Part shown: positions 24,444-33,483 of the stretch, one piece after another | Layout: every line of letters starts with the position of its first letter | How positions within the stretch are numbered: position 1 is the stretch's first letter | DNA from: DATARR01 sp034666985 | Lineage (GTDB): Bacteria > Acidobacteriota > Thermoanaerobaculia > Multivoradales > UBA5704 | NCBI GenBank assembly: GCA_034666985.1 | Contig: JAXDKS010000069.1 | Span: forward strand, 142,424-206,423 | Direction: 5' to 3' | DNA length: 64,000 bases | Made by a program: the position numbers and the translations under genes | Notes under the pieces: generated by a model | What the model saw: only the letters and a program-made list of their open reading frames with translations | Databases searched by the model: none | What the model was told of the DNA's origin: nothing

Positions 24444-26237
24444 CTATAGGGGTGCGATGAGCGCCGCCTCATCCCCTTCCGGCTGGAAGGCGGAGATGGC
24501 GACGACGCCCGGCCCGGCGTGGGTGCCCACGACCGGTCCCACTTCGGCCTGGATCAGCTCGGTGACCTGGAAGGCGTCGCGCACCAGACGCTCCAGGCGG
24601 TCGGCCCAGGCGGGGGCGTTGCCGTGGGAGACGCCGGCCACGATGGGCTGCTTGGGATCCAGGCGGGCTTTGAGGAGCTCCAGGATGCGGGGATGGGTGG
24701 CGCGGCCGCCTCGCACGCGGTCCACGGCGGTGATCTCTCCTTCCACCACGCCGAGGATGGGCTTGATCCCCAGCAGGCCCCCCATGAGCGCGCGGGCGCG
24801 GCCGATGCGGCCGCCGCGGGCGAGGTACTCCAGGGTGTCCACCACGAACAGGGTGTGGACGCGGGGCGCCATGGCCAGCAGACGGTGGCGGATGTCCGCC
24901 GCGCTTTCGTTGCGGGCCGCCATACGGGCGGCGAATAGGGCGAGGAGGCCGAGGCCCAGACTCACCTGTCCCGAGTCCACCACCGCTACGGTGGGCGGCG
25001 GTCCGGAGGCGCCTTCGCGGCCCGAGAGCGCGGCGGCGGCTCCGGCGGTGGCCCGCTCCATGGTCTTCGAAAGGCGCGCGGAGAGGTGGAGGGAGACCAC
25101 GTCGTGCCCCTTGCCCAGCCAGTCGCCGTAGCGCCGGGCGAACTCGTCCATGGGCGGCGGGTTGGAGGACGGGTGGGCCTTCGTCCGCTCCAACAGGTTG
25201 TAGAACTGGCCGGGCTGGAGGTCCACCCGGTCATGGAAAGTCGCGCCGTCGAGCTCCACCGTCAGGGGCACGACGGCGATGCCGTGGGCCGCAGCGAGGT
25301 CCGGCGGCAGGTCGGCGGTTGAGTCGGTGACGATCATCACCCCGGGCTCACGGCGCATCAGCAGGCCCTTCTCCTCCAGGCGGAGCACCTCCTGCACGAT
25401 CTCGCCGTCGCGGTCCGGCAGGCCGTCGAGTATCTGCCGCAGGGTGGCCCCCCGCTGAGCGGCGCCGAGGATGCGCTGCTGGAGCGGAGTGAACGGGGTG
25501 GCGAAGAAGGCGGGGCCGATCTCCACTTCCAGATGCAGACGGGGATCGGGGAACTCGCCCAGCGAGTCCTCGATGGCGGCGAGCACCAGGGCATCGAGCC
25601 CCTCCTCGATCTCCTGACGCGACGGGAAGTCGCCGGGCACGAAGCGCACCGGCCCTTCGTGCAGGCGGCCGAGACGGCAGAAGGCTTTCAAGCCCCGCAC
25701 GGGACCTGAAGCCGCGGCGGCCACCTCGCCGTCGTGGAGGAGCAGCGAGCCGCCCCGCAGGTCGAGCCGGCCCGAGGCCTCGGCCGTGGCAAGGCCGCGC
25801 AGCAGCTCGATGAGGGGCGTCTGCCCGAGCTCGCCCACCAGTGCGGCCAGCCGCGCGTCCGGCGCCAGGCCCAGCTCCCTTCCCAGCAGTACCAGCAGCA
25901 GCCGGCGGGCCACCTCTGGGAGATCGAGCCCGGCCACCGGCAGGAAGACTGCGGCCTCGGGGAGGGTCTCCTCCTCGGCCGGATGGCGGCCGATCACCAC
26001 CAGGGTGCGCCGGCCCGCCCTGCCGGAGGCGAGCAGGGCCTCGGCGTCCACCCCGGCGTCCAGGGCCTCGCGGGTGGTGACGATCACCGCCTCGCTTAAG
26101 CCCTCGGCGAAGCGCCGGGCGCGGGCGGTGTCGCCCACAGGCACCACCTCGTAGCCCTCGGCGGCGAGGCGCATCCCGAGATCGCGCAGGCGGCCGGCCT
26201 GGGGATCGACGAACAGCACGGTGGGGCGCGCGGCCAC
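24444..26237 (-). CDS. Pseudo-receiver-PATAN (DUF4388)-DegV fusion protein
   Basis: Encodes 597 aa in three parts. Residues 1-120 have a receiver-like fold (PTVLFVDPQAGRLRDLGMRL) but the strand that should carry the phosphorylated Asp reads AVIVTTREA, so it is probably not phosphorylated. Residues 135-290 form a PATAN/DUF4388 region (LIELLRGLATAEASGRLDLR). Residues 300-597 are a full DegV fatty-acid-binding domain (MIVTDSTADLP, SSNPPPMDEF, SLHLSARLSKT, VDTLEYLARGGRIGRA, GTHAGPGV). DegV/FakB proteins hold a fatty acid for phosphorylation by FakA. The fusion suggests a lipid-responsive signalling protein. Only 3 bp separate it from the upstream PATAN gene. Confidence 0.85.
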   Translation of the reverse strand: MAARPTVLFVDPQAGRLRDLGMRLAAEGYEVVPVGDTARARRFAEGLSEAVIVTTREALDAGVDAEALLASGRAGRRTLVVIGRHPAEEETLPEAAVFLPVAGLDLPEVARRLLLVLLGRELGLAPDARLAALVGELGQTPLIELLRGLATAEASGRLDLRGGSLLLHDGEVAAAASGPVRGLKAFCRLGRLHEGPVRFVPGDFPSRQEIEEGLDALVLAAIEDSLGEFPDPRLHLEVEIGPAFFATPFTPLQQRILGAAQRGATLRQILDGLPDRDGEIVQEVLRLEEKGLLMRREPGVMIVTDSTADLPPDLAAAHGIAVVPLTVELDGATFHDRVDLQPGQFYNLLERTKAHPSSNPPPMDEFARRYGDWLGKGHDVVSLHLSARLSKTMERATAGAAAALSGREGASGPPPTVAVVDSGQVSLGLGLLALFAARMAARNESAADIRHRLLAMAPRVHTLFVVDTLEYLARGGRIGRARALMGGLLGIKPILGVVEGEITAVDRVRGGRATHPRILELLKARLDPKQPIVAGVSHGNAPAWADRLERLVRDAFQVTELIQAEVGPVVGTHAGPGVVAISAFQPEGDEAALIAPL

Positions 26238-26240
26238 GGG

Positions 26241-27737
26241 TCAGGATCTCGCGTCCGGAGGGTGGAGGAGCCGGAAAAGGCCCAGCAGGCTGTGGGGCTC
26301 GTGCGGGGTGGCCCTCCAGCGGGGGGAGCGGCCGGCGAGGGTGAGGGCCTGGCGCTGCGCCGCCTCGCTGCCGGCTACCATCACGCCGCCCGCACCCCGC
26401 GGTCCGCTCGTCTCCAGCCGCTGCACCACGCCGCTCACCGCGTCCTGGGAGCCGGTGCCGCGGATCCACACCAGAACTCCGGCGCACCCGGGGACGATGG
26501 CGTTGATCTGCGGCTGCGCCGCGCCCGTGAGCACCTGGACGTGGAGCGAGAGCTTGCCGTGGCGGCCCGGGAAGGAGACGCTGCCCGCCCGGCGCAGCTC
26601 CACCTGCTCGACCAGCTTGCGCAGCCCCTCGTTGCGGCGGAAGCCGGGCCCCTCTTCGACCAGCCGGCGCAGCGCCGGCCAGACCTCGGGCTCGACCAGC
26701 AGCAGGTAGGAGAGGGCGGAGGCGGGCAGGCCGGCCTTGGCGGCGGTGTCGATCAGGTCCTCCACCGCCACCTCCAGGAGGAGGACGGTGGAGATCTCCC
26801 GCGTGTTCTGGATGTCCGCGTCCTCCTCGCCGGTCTGCGGCGACACGGCTCCGGCCTCCATCAGCAGGGCCAGGGCCAGGCGCGTCGAAGGGGGGGCCTC
26901 GGCTTCGTCGGCGACGAGGTCGAACAAGCGCACCCCCGGCTGCTGGAGGATGCGCTCGAAGACCCGGCGCACGGGCAGGTCGTGGAAGTCCTGGCCCACG
27001 GCCGGCAGGCTGGGGGTGAGGGACTGGAGCGGCTGCCCGGTGGCGGGGATGAGGTGCCGGCGCTTGGCGATCTCGTCCTTGAGCCAGGCGGACTGCATCA
27101 GCAGCTCGTGCAGGGGGAGAGGCTGATCCGGGGACTCGGGCAGCGCTTCAGGATCGAAGCGGAACCCTCCTTCCTCCAGCGAGAGGAGGGCGAGCAGGGC
27201 CTCGCGGCCGCGCAGCCCCTGCCAGACGGCGCCGGTGGCCTGGCCGTCCCGCAGCTCCAGGGAGCCCGAGCCGCCGGCGGCCTTGACCCGCAGGATGCCG
27301 GTCTTGCGCACCTGACCGAGATACTGGAGCAGCGCCCAGAGGGGGTGATTGGCCAAGTCGCCCTGCAGCACCTGGAGCACGGCCGTGCGGTTGGCGAGCA
27401 GCCGGTAGAGACGCAGGAGGAGCTCTTCGAGATCGCAGGGCCGGGTCAGCACGTCGTCGGCGCCGATGCGCAGGGCGGCCACGGAGTCGGCGGCGCCCGC
27501 CAGCACCAGGATGGGCAGCGAGCGGGTGGCCGGCTGGCCGCGCAGACCCTCCACCACGTCAAGCCCGGCGGCCGGCGAGGTGCCGAGCACTACCAGGTCC
27601 ACCTGCTGCTCCTGCGCCGTGGCCGCGGCCCGCGCGCCGTCGCCGAGGCGGCGCACCTCATGGCCAGCCACGTGCAGCCGGTCGGCCAGGACCGCCGCGA
27701 ACACGGAATCACTCTCGATCACCAGGACTTTGGCCAC
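26241..27737 (-). CDS. Pseudo-receiver-PATAN (DUF4388) regulatory protein
   Basis: Encodes 498 aa. The N-terminal receiver-like domain (KVLVIESDSVFAAVLADRL) has Gly in place of the acceptor Asp (DLVVLGTSP), so normal phosphotransfer is unlikely. A PATAN domain follows at about 140-230 (PLWALLQYLGQVRKTGILRV), then two further regions with winged-helix-like pattern (RRVFERILQQPGVRLFDLV). The C-terminal 200 residues contain a gliding-motility MglB/roadblock-like flavour but I cannot assign it. It is co-transcribed with the DegV fusion. Confidence 0.75.
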   Translation of the reverse strand: MAKVLVIESDSVFAAVLADRLHVAGHEVRRLGDGARAAATAQEQQVDLVVLGTSPAAGLDVVEGLRGQPATRSLPILVLAGAADSVAALRIGADDVLTRPCDLEELLLRLYRLLANRTAVLQVLQGDLANHPLWALLQYLGQVRKTGILRVKAAGGSGSLELRDGQATGAVWQGLRGREALLALLSLEEGGFRFDPEALPESPDQPLPLHELLMQSAWLKDEIAKRRHLIPATGQPLQSLTPSLPAVGQDFHDLPVRRVFERILQQPGVRLFDLVADEAEAPPSTRLALALLMEAGAVSPQTGEEDADIQNTREISTVLLLEVAVEDLIDTAAKAGLPASALSYLLLVEPEVWPALRRLVEEGPGFRRNEGLRKLVEQVELRRAGSVSFPGRHGKLSLHVQVLTGAAQPQINAIVPGCAGVLVWIRGTGSQDAVSGVVQRLETSGPRGAGGVMVAGSEAAQRQALTLAGRSPRWRATPHEPHSLLGLFRLLHPPDARS

Positions 27738-27822
27738 GGCACCTCGCCTCCCAGACTGACGGAACGCGGGACCATTCTATGCGCGGGAGGGGGTGGGTGG
27801 GCAAAAACCGGAACAAGGACCC

Positions 27823-27920
27823 AAAGGACTGCAGGGACAGCAAGGACGTCAAGGACAGCCATACCAAGGAGTCTCTCGTCTCTGGTGTCCTTGCTGTCCC
27901 TGCTGTCCCTGGTGTCCTTT
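27823..27920. repeat. Long imperfect inverted repeat built from GGAC units
   Basis: The left arm (AAAGGACTGCAGGGACAGCA...) and right arm (...CTGTCCCTGGTGTCCTTT) are about 38 nt each around a 21-nt loop. AAGGAC/GGGAC units recur every 9-10 nt within each arm. It lies between the PATAN operon start and the XRE gene stop, both minus strand. Confidence 0.7.
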
Positions 27921-27982
27921 CAGATCCTTTCGCACTGCGTCAGGGCGCCTTCAGGGAGCAGCGATTCATCGCCAGGCGAGGC

Positions 27983-28264
27983 TCAGGCGCGCTTTTCATT
28001 GCTTTCAAGGTTGATGCGCACCACGGAGCCCAGGGCCATGGCGATCGTCGCCAGCGTCAGGAGCGTGAAGTTGCCACCCGCCAGCAACTGGCTGACATAC
28101 GCCTTGGAGGTTCCCATGCGCCGTGCCAGCTCAGCGGGACTGACATCCATGTCCTTCATTCGACGGTGCACCTCGCGCGCGAAGTCTGTCTGTGCGACAT
28201 CCAACCAGTAATCCACCGATCCCCTGGCGTCAGCGACCATTGCCGAGTAGCTGTCAGCGCTCAT
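27983..28264 (-). CDS. XRE-family helix-turn-helix protein
   Basis: Encodes 93 aa. Residues 30-75 form a Cro/C1-type helix-turn-helix: DFAREVHRRMKDMDVSPAEL, ARRMGTSKAYVSQLLAGG, then NFTLLTLATIAMALGS. The N-terminal 30 residues look like the DNA-targeting tail often found in antitoxins of the HigA kind, but no toxin gene is adjacent. It is divergent from the hybrid kinase at 28423. Confidence 0.85.
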   Translation of the reverse strand: MSADSYSAMVADARGSVDYWLDVAQTDFAREVHRRMKDMDVSPAELARRMGTSKAYVSQLLAGGNFTLLTLATIAMALGSVVRINLESNEKRA

Positions 28265-28422
28265 GACTCACCTCTCTCGACGCCTCTCGACGCCGCAAAA
28301 TTTCGGCAGAGAATACCAGAGTTGCCAAACCGCGTGTCACCGGGACGCCTCCGCCCCCGCTTGCCACCGCCCTCCCGATCCGTCAGGATTGCCTCAACAC
28401 ACAGGGGGTGAAATGGGGATGA

Positions 28423-30813
28423 GTGGAACGAATGGGCGCGCCTGAGGCTGCCCTGACCACCCTGGTGGCAGTGGTCCTGTCCGCTCTGCTGGTGGCCGTC
28501 ATCGCCCGGCGGGCGAACCGTTCGCTGCGCGCACGCGAGCGGCTCTACCACGATCTGGTGGCGAACAGCTTCGGCCTGATCTGCACCCATGATCCGGACG
28601 GGGTCCTGCTCATGGTCAATCCGGCGGCGGCCCAGGCGCTGGGCTACTCGCCGGAGGAGCTGGAGGGGAAGAGCCTGGGCGAGCTGCTGGCGCCTGCCAC
28701 GCGGGGCGCCTTCGACCGGTACCTGGAGCGAATCCGCACCGGCAGGCCGCTCGAGGGCCTGATGCGGGTCGTCACCCGGGAGGGCGCGGAGCGGGTCTGG
28801 ATGTACCGCAACCACCTGGTGCCGAACGAGGACGCGGCGCCGTATGTGCTGGGCCATGCGCTGGACGTCACCGAGCGGCTGCGGGAGGAGGAGGTCCTGA
28901 AGCGCCACGCGGCGGAGCTCTCCCGCGCCAACCTCGCGCTGCAGGCCGAGATCGACGAGCGCACCCGTGCCGAGCAGGAGCGGGACCGGTTCTTCGACAT
29001 GTCGGTGGAGATGCTCTGCATCGCCGGCTTCGACGGCTACTTCAAGCAGCTCAACCAGGCGTGGGAGAGGATCCTGGGCTTCTCCCTGGAGGAGCTGAAG
29101 TCGCGGCCGTTCGCCGAGCTCATCCATCCCGAAGACCTCGAAGGCACCGAGACGGAGCGGCAGCGCCTGCGCCTGGGGGTGGAGGTGGTGGATTTCGAGA
29201 ACCGCTACCTGACCAAGGACGGCACCTACCGCTGGCTCGCCTGGCGGGCCAGCTCGGCGCCGGAGCAGGGGCTGATCTATGCCGTGGCCCGGGACATCGA
29301 GGACCAGAAGCAGATCGAGAGGATGAAGAACGATTTCATCTCGGTGGTCAGCCACGAGCTGCGCACTCCCCTGACGTCCATCCGTGGTGCCCTCGGCCTG
29401 CTCGCCGGCGGCGTGGCCGGCGAGCTGCCGGAGAAGGCGCGGACCCTGCTGAACATCGCCGCCAAGAACAGCGACCGGCTGGGGCGCCTGATCAACGACA
29501 TCCTGGACATCGAGAAGATCGAGTCCGGCAAGATGGGCTTCCGTTTCGCCCCCCAGGACGTAATGGGGCTGCTCGAGTTGGCCGTGGAGAGCAACCGCTC
29601 GTACGCCGAGGCCTATGAGGTGGAGCTGCGGATCGCGGCCGGGATCTCGGACGTGCGGGTGTGGGCCGACGCCGACCGCTTCCAGCAGGTGGTCACCAAT
29701 CTGCTGTCCAACGCAGCCAAGTTCTCGCTGCGGGGCGGAGTGGTGGAGATCGCGGGAACGCGGGCGAGCGGCGGCCGGGTGCTCATCTCGGTGACGGACC
29801 ATGGCCGCGGGATCTCGCCGGAGTTCCAGGCCCGCATCTTCGAGAAGTTCGCCCAGGCGGATACCTCCTCCACCCGGCAGAAGGGGGGGACGGGGCTGGG
29901 CCTGAGCATCTCGAAGGCGATTGTCGAGCGCCACGGCGGCCGGATCTGGTTCGAGAGCGAGCCGGGAGTGGCCACGACCTTCTTCTTCGACCTGCCGGAG
30001 TGGGGGGGCGCCCTCCTCGAGTCCGAGGCCGGCGACGGGCCCCGCATCCTGATCTGCGAGGACGACGTCGACGTTGCCCATCTGCTCGCCCTGATGCTGG
30101 AACGAGAGGGGTTCCGCCCGGACGTGGCGCTCGACGCCGCCACGACCAAGCGCATGCTGCGCCAGCGGCGCTACGCCGCCATGACCCTCGACCTCATGCT
30201 GCCCGGCCAGGACGGGATTTCTCTCATCCGTGAGCTGCGGGCCATCGAGGCCACCAGCCGGCTGCCCATCATCGTGGTCTCGGTGCGGGCGGGGGAGGGG
30301 AGGACGGAGCTCAACGGCGGCGCCCTGGGGGTGGTGGACTGGCTCGCCAAGCCCATCGACGAGGGCCAGCTCCTGTCGGCGGTGCGGCGGGCGGTGCGCG
30401 GCGGCCATGGCGATGGCGAAGGGCTGCGCATCCTGCATGTGGAGGACGATCCCGACCTGCAGCGCGTGGTGGCCGCCATCGTGGCCGGGGACGCGCAGGT
30501 GGAGCCGGCGTTCACCCTGGCGGAAGCCCGTCGCCGGCTGGCCGGGGAGAGCTTCGACCTGGTGATCCTCGACCTCGCTCTGCCGGACGGCTCGGGGATG
30601 GACCTCCTGCCGCTGCTGAGCAGCCTGACGCCACCCCTGCCCGTGCTCATCTTTTCGGCCCACGAGGTCGACGGCGAGGTGGCGGACCGCGTCGCCTCGG
30701 TCCTCATCAAATCGCGGACCTCGAACCGGATGCTGCTGGAGACGATCCGGTCGGTGCTGGCGTCCCGCACGCCCACGCCGTGGCCGCCGGGGCCCCGGGC
30801 CGCCGCCTCCTGA
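28423..30813 (+). CDS. Membrane hybrid histidine kinase with two PAS and two receiver domains
   Basis: Encodes 796 aa. One transmembrane helix (TTLVAVVLSALLVAVIA) is followed by PAS (about 35-150), a coiled coil, a second PAS (185-295), HisKA with H311 in SVVSHELRTPL, HATPase (NLLSNAAKFS, GTGLGLSISKAIVERHGGRI), then receivers at about 540-650 (DLMLPGQDG) and 668-785 (DLALPDGSG). It senses an unknown cytosolic signal and passes phosphate to its own receivers. The start is uncertain: GTG at 28423 or ATG at 28432, neither with a good Shine-Dalgarno. It is followed by the palindrome pair of the PilT-like operon. Confidence 0.9.
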   Translation: MERMGAPEAALTTLVAVVLSALLVAVIARRANRSLRARERLYHDLVANSFGLICTHDPDGVLLMVNPAAAQALGYSPEELEGKSLGELLAPATRGAFDRYLERIRTGRPLEGLMRVVTREGAERVWMYRNHLVPNEDAAPYVLGHALDVTERLREEEVLKRHAAELSRANLALQAEIDERTRAEQERDRFFDMSVEMLCIAGFDGYFKQLNQAWERILGFSLEELKSRPFAELIHPEDLEGTETERQRLRLGVEVVDFENRYLTKDGTYRWLAWRASSAPEQGLIYAVARDIEDQKQIERMKNDFISVVSHELRTPLTSIRGALGLLAGGVAGELPEKARTLLNIAAKNSDRLGRLINDILDIEKIESGKMGFRFAPQDVMGLLELAVESNRSYAEAYEVELRIAAGISDVRVWADADRFQQVVTNLLSNAAKFSLRGGVVEIAGTRASGGRVLISVTDHGRGISPEFQARIFEKFAQADTSSTRQKGGTGLGLSISKAIVERHGGRIWFESEPGVATTFFFDLPEWGGALLESEAGDGPRILICEDDVDVAHLLALMLEREGFRPDVALDAATTKRMLRQRRYAAMTLDLMLPGQDGISLIRELRAIEATSRLPIIVVSVRAGEGRTELNGGALGVVDWLAKPIDEGQLLSAVRRAVRGGHGDGEGLRILHVEDDPDLQRVVAAIVAGDAQVEPAFTLAEARRRLAGESFDLVILDLALPDGSGMDLLPLLSSLTPPLPVLIFSAHEVDGEVADRVASVLIKSRTSNRMLLETIRSVLASRTPTPWPPGPRAAAS

Positions 30814-30818
30814 ACGGC

Positions 30819-30853
30819 GTCCATCGTCTGGACAACGCGTCCGGACTCTGGAC
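30819..30853 (+). promoter_or_regulatory. Tandem palindromic activator sites (UAS) for the 30946 operon
   Basis: GTCCATCGTCTGGAC (30819-30833) and GTCCGGACTCTGGAC (30839-30853), centres 20 bp apart, 44-78 bp upstream of the -24 element. The same pair occurs at five other places in the window. Confidence 0.75.
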
Positions 30854-30895
30854 GGCCGCACGCTCTCTCCCCTGGGAAAGAAAGGTTTCTAGCGC

Positions 30896-30911
30896 GGGTA
30901 TCGCCCTTGCA
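30896..30911 (+). promoter_or_regulatory. Sigma-54-type promoter
   Basis: GGGTATCGCCCTTGCA has GG-N10-GC spacing and a perfect -12 TTGCA; the -24 half is weaker. The GTG start at 30946 is 35 nt downstream. Confidence 0.65.
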
Positions 30912-30945
30912 CCAGCGGTCCCTGACCCTCTGGAAAGGAGAGCTC

Positions 30946-31476
30946 GTGAACGGAATACGGAGCAATGCCCTGGCGCGGGCAAGTTGGCTGGAGGACAAGA
31001 CTGTCCCGGCGTCTTCGGAGAGCTACAAGCTGGGAGTGGCGGGGGTGTCGGCCGAGGTCATCCTGTGGAGCGGCGAAGCGATCGCGGCCTCTTTCTATCT
31101 GCACCTCGCCAGTGCGTCGGGATCGGGACGGGAGACGCTGGGCGAGCGGTTGAACGATCCGGGGACGCGGTTCCTCCCCTGCAAGGTCAACGACCATGTG
31201 GAGCTGCTGAACCTCGACTGGATCTCCTACATCCGCATCGCCGGGTCGATCCCCGAGGTGGCGCAGCGTGAGCAGCACGGCGCCTCCCGGCAGCAGGCGA
31301 GGATCGCGATGCAGAGCGGCTACCTGCTCGAGGGGCAATTCCTCTGCCTGCTGCCAAGCGCGCGGGCCCGGCTCTCCGATCTGCTCAACGTCTCCACCGA
31401 ACGCTTCCTGCTGTTCCTCGCGCCGGCCGCGGCGCTCTACGTCAACCGCAAATCGATCGTGCGGATCATCCCCTGA
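30946..31476 (+). CDS. Conserved-looking protein paired with PilT-like ATPase; function unknown
   Basis: Encodes 176 aa from a GTG with AAAGGAG 5 nt upstream. There is no signal peptide or transmembrane helix. Strand-rich segments (SAEVILWSGEAIAASFYLHL, FLPCKVNDHVELLNLDWISY) alternate in two similar halves; the second half has GQFLCLLPSARARLSDLLNV and ends LYVNRKSIVRIIP. It has no motif I recognise. The PilT-like gene starts 11 bp downstream, and the promoter carries sigma-54 and palindromic UAS signals, so it is probably an accessory to that ATPase. Confidence 0.75.
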   Translation: MNGIRSNALARASWLEDKTVPASSESYKLGVAGVSAEVILWSGEAIAASFYLHLASASGSGRETLGERLNDPGTRFLPCKVNDHVELLNLDWISYIRIAGSIPEVAQREQHGASRQQARIAMQSGYLLEGQFLCLLPSARARLSDLLNVSTERFLLFLAPAAALYVNRKSIVRIIP

Positions 31477-31487
31477 GGAGCCCACCG

Positions 31488-32913
<1,426 letters not shown>

Positions 32914-32942
<29 letters not shown>

Positions 32943-33483
32943 GGCGTCCGCGCGGATCGCGATCCTCCGGGCCTGGAGCCAGGAGGCCGGCGGGACCGGG
33001 CTTCCGGCGGAATCGATCCGTGCCCGGCGTCGCCGCCGGGCCGGGGATGGACTCCACCTTCCAGCGCAGGGTCACGCCACGGCTGCCGGACCGATCGAAA
33101 CGGTCGAGGGGCTCGAGCGTCCAGGCGATCTCCACGCTGCCGGACAGGACGAGGGGATCGCTCTCGAAGACGGGCGTGTAGTCCGTGTCGCGGAGGGAGC
33201 CGCTGAAGGGGATTCCGCCGCGGCCATGGGCGGCGTAGGAGATGCGCGCCGGAGCCCCCGTCCCGAGGTCCAGCCCCTCGGCCCGGACGCTGATCCGCAG
33301 CCGGCTCCCGGGGGAGAGCAGGGCGTGATCGAAGGTCACCAGGTCCGGGGAGGCCACCGCCTTGGACCGCAGGTCGATCACCTCGAAGACGACGGCGTCG
33401 GGGACCCGGAGGCACACCTGCTCCTGGCCCGCGGCGGGCAGGGCCGCGAGGCCGGAGATCAGCGTCCAGGCGAGGGCTCTCAT
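32914..33483 (-). CDS. Exported minor subunit/tip-like protein of the surface-fibre locus
   Basis: Encodes 189 aa; ATG at 33483 overlaps the usher-like stop (ATGA). A signal peptide (ALAWTLISGLAALPAAGQE) is followed by an Ig-like beta-sandwich of about 140 residues with one Cys near the start. Its strand VTLRWKVESI matches the C-terminal strand LSITWKFESI of the major subunit (36580-37125), so both probably use the same assembly interface. A low-complexity Pro/Arg tail follows and overlaps the end of the PilT-like gene; the tail may be an extension past the functional end. Confidence 0.65.

Noticed and set aside
27823..27920. CRISPR-like array from the GGAC repeats
   Set aside because: Units are only 9-10 nt, without spacers, arranged as one inverted repeat; no cas gene is nearby.
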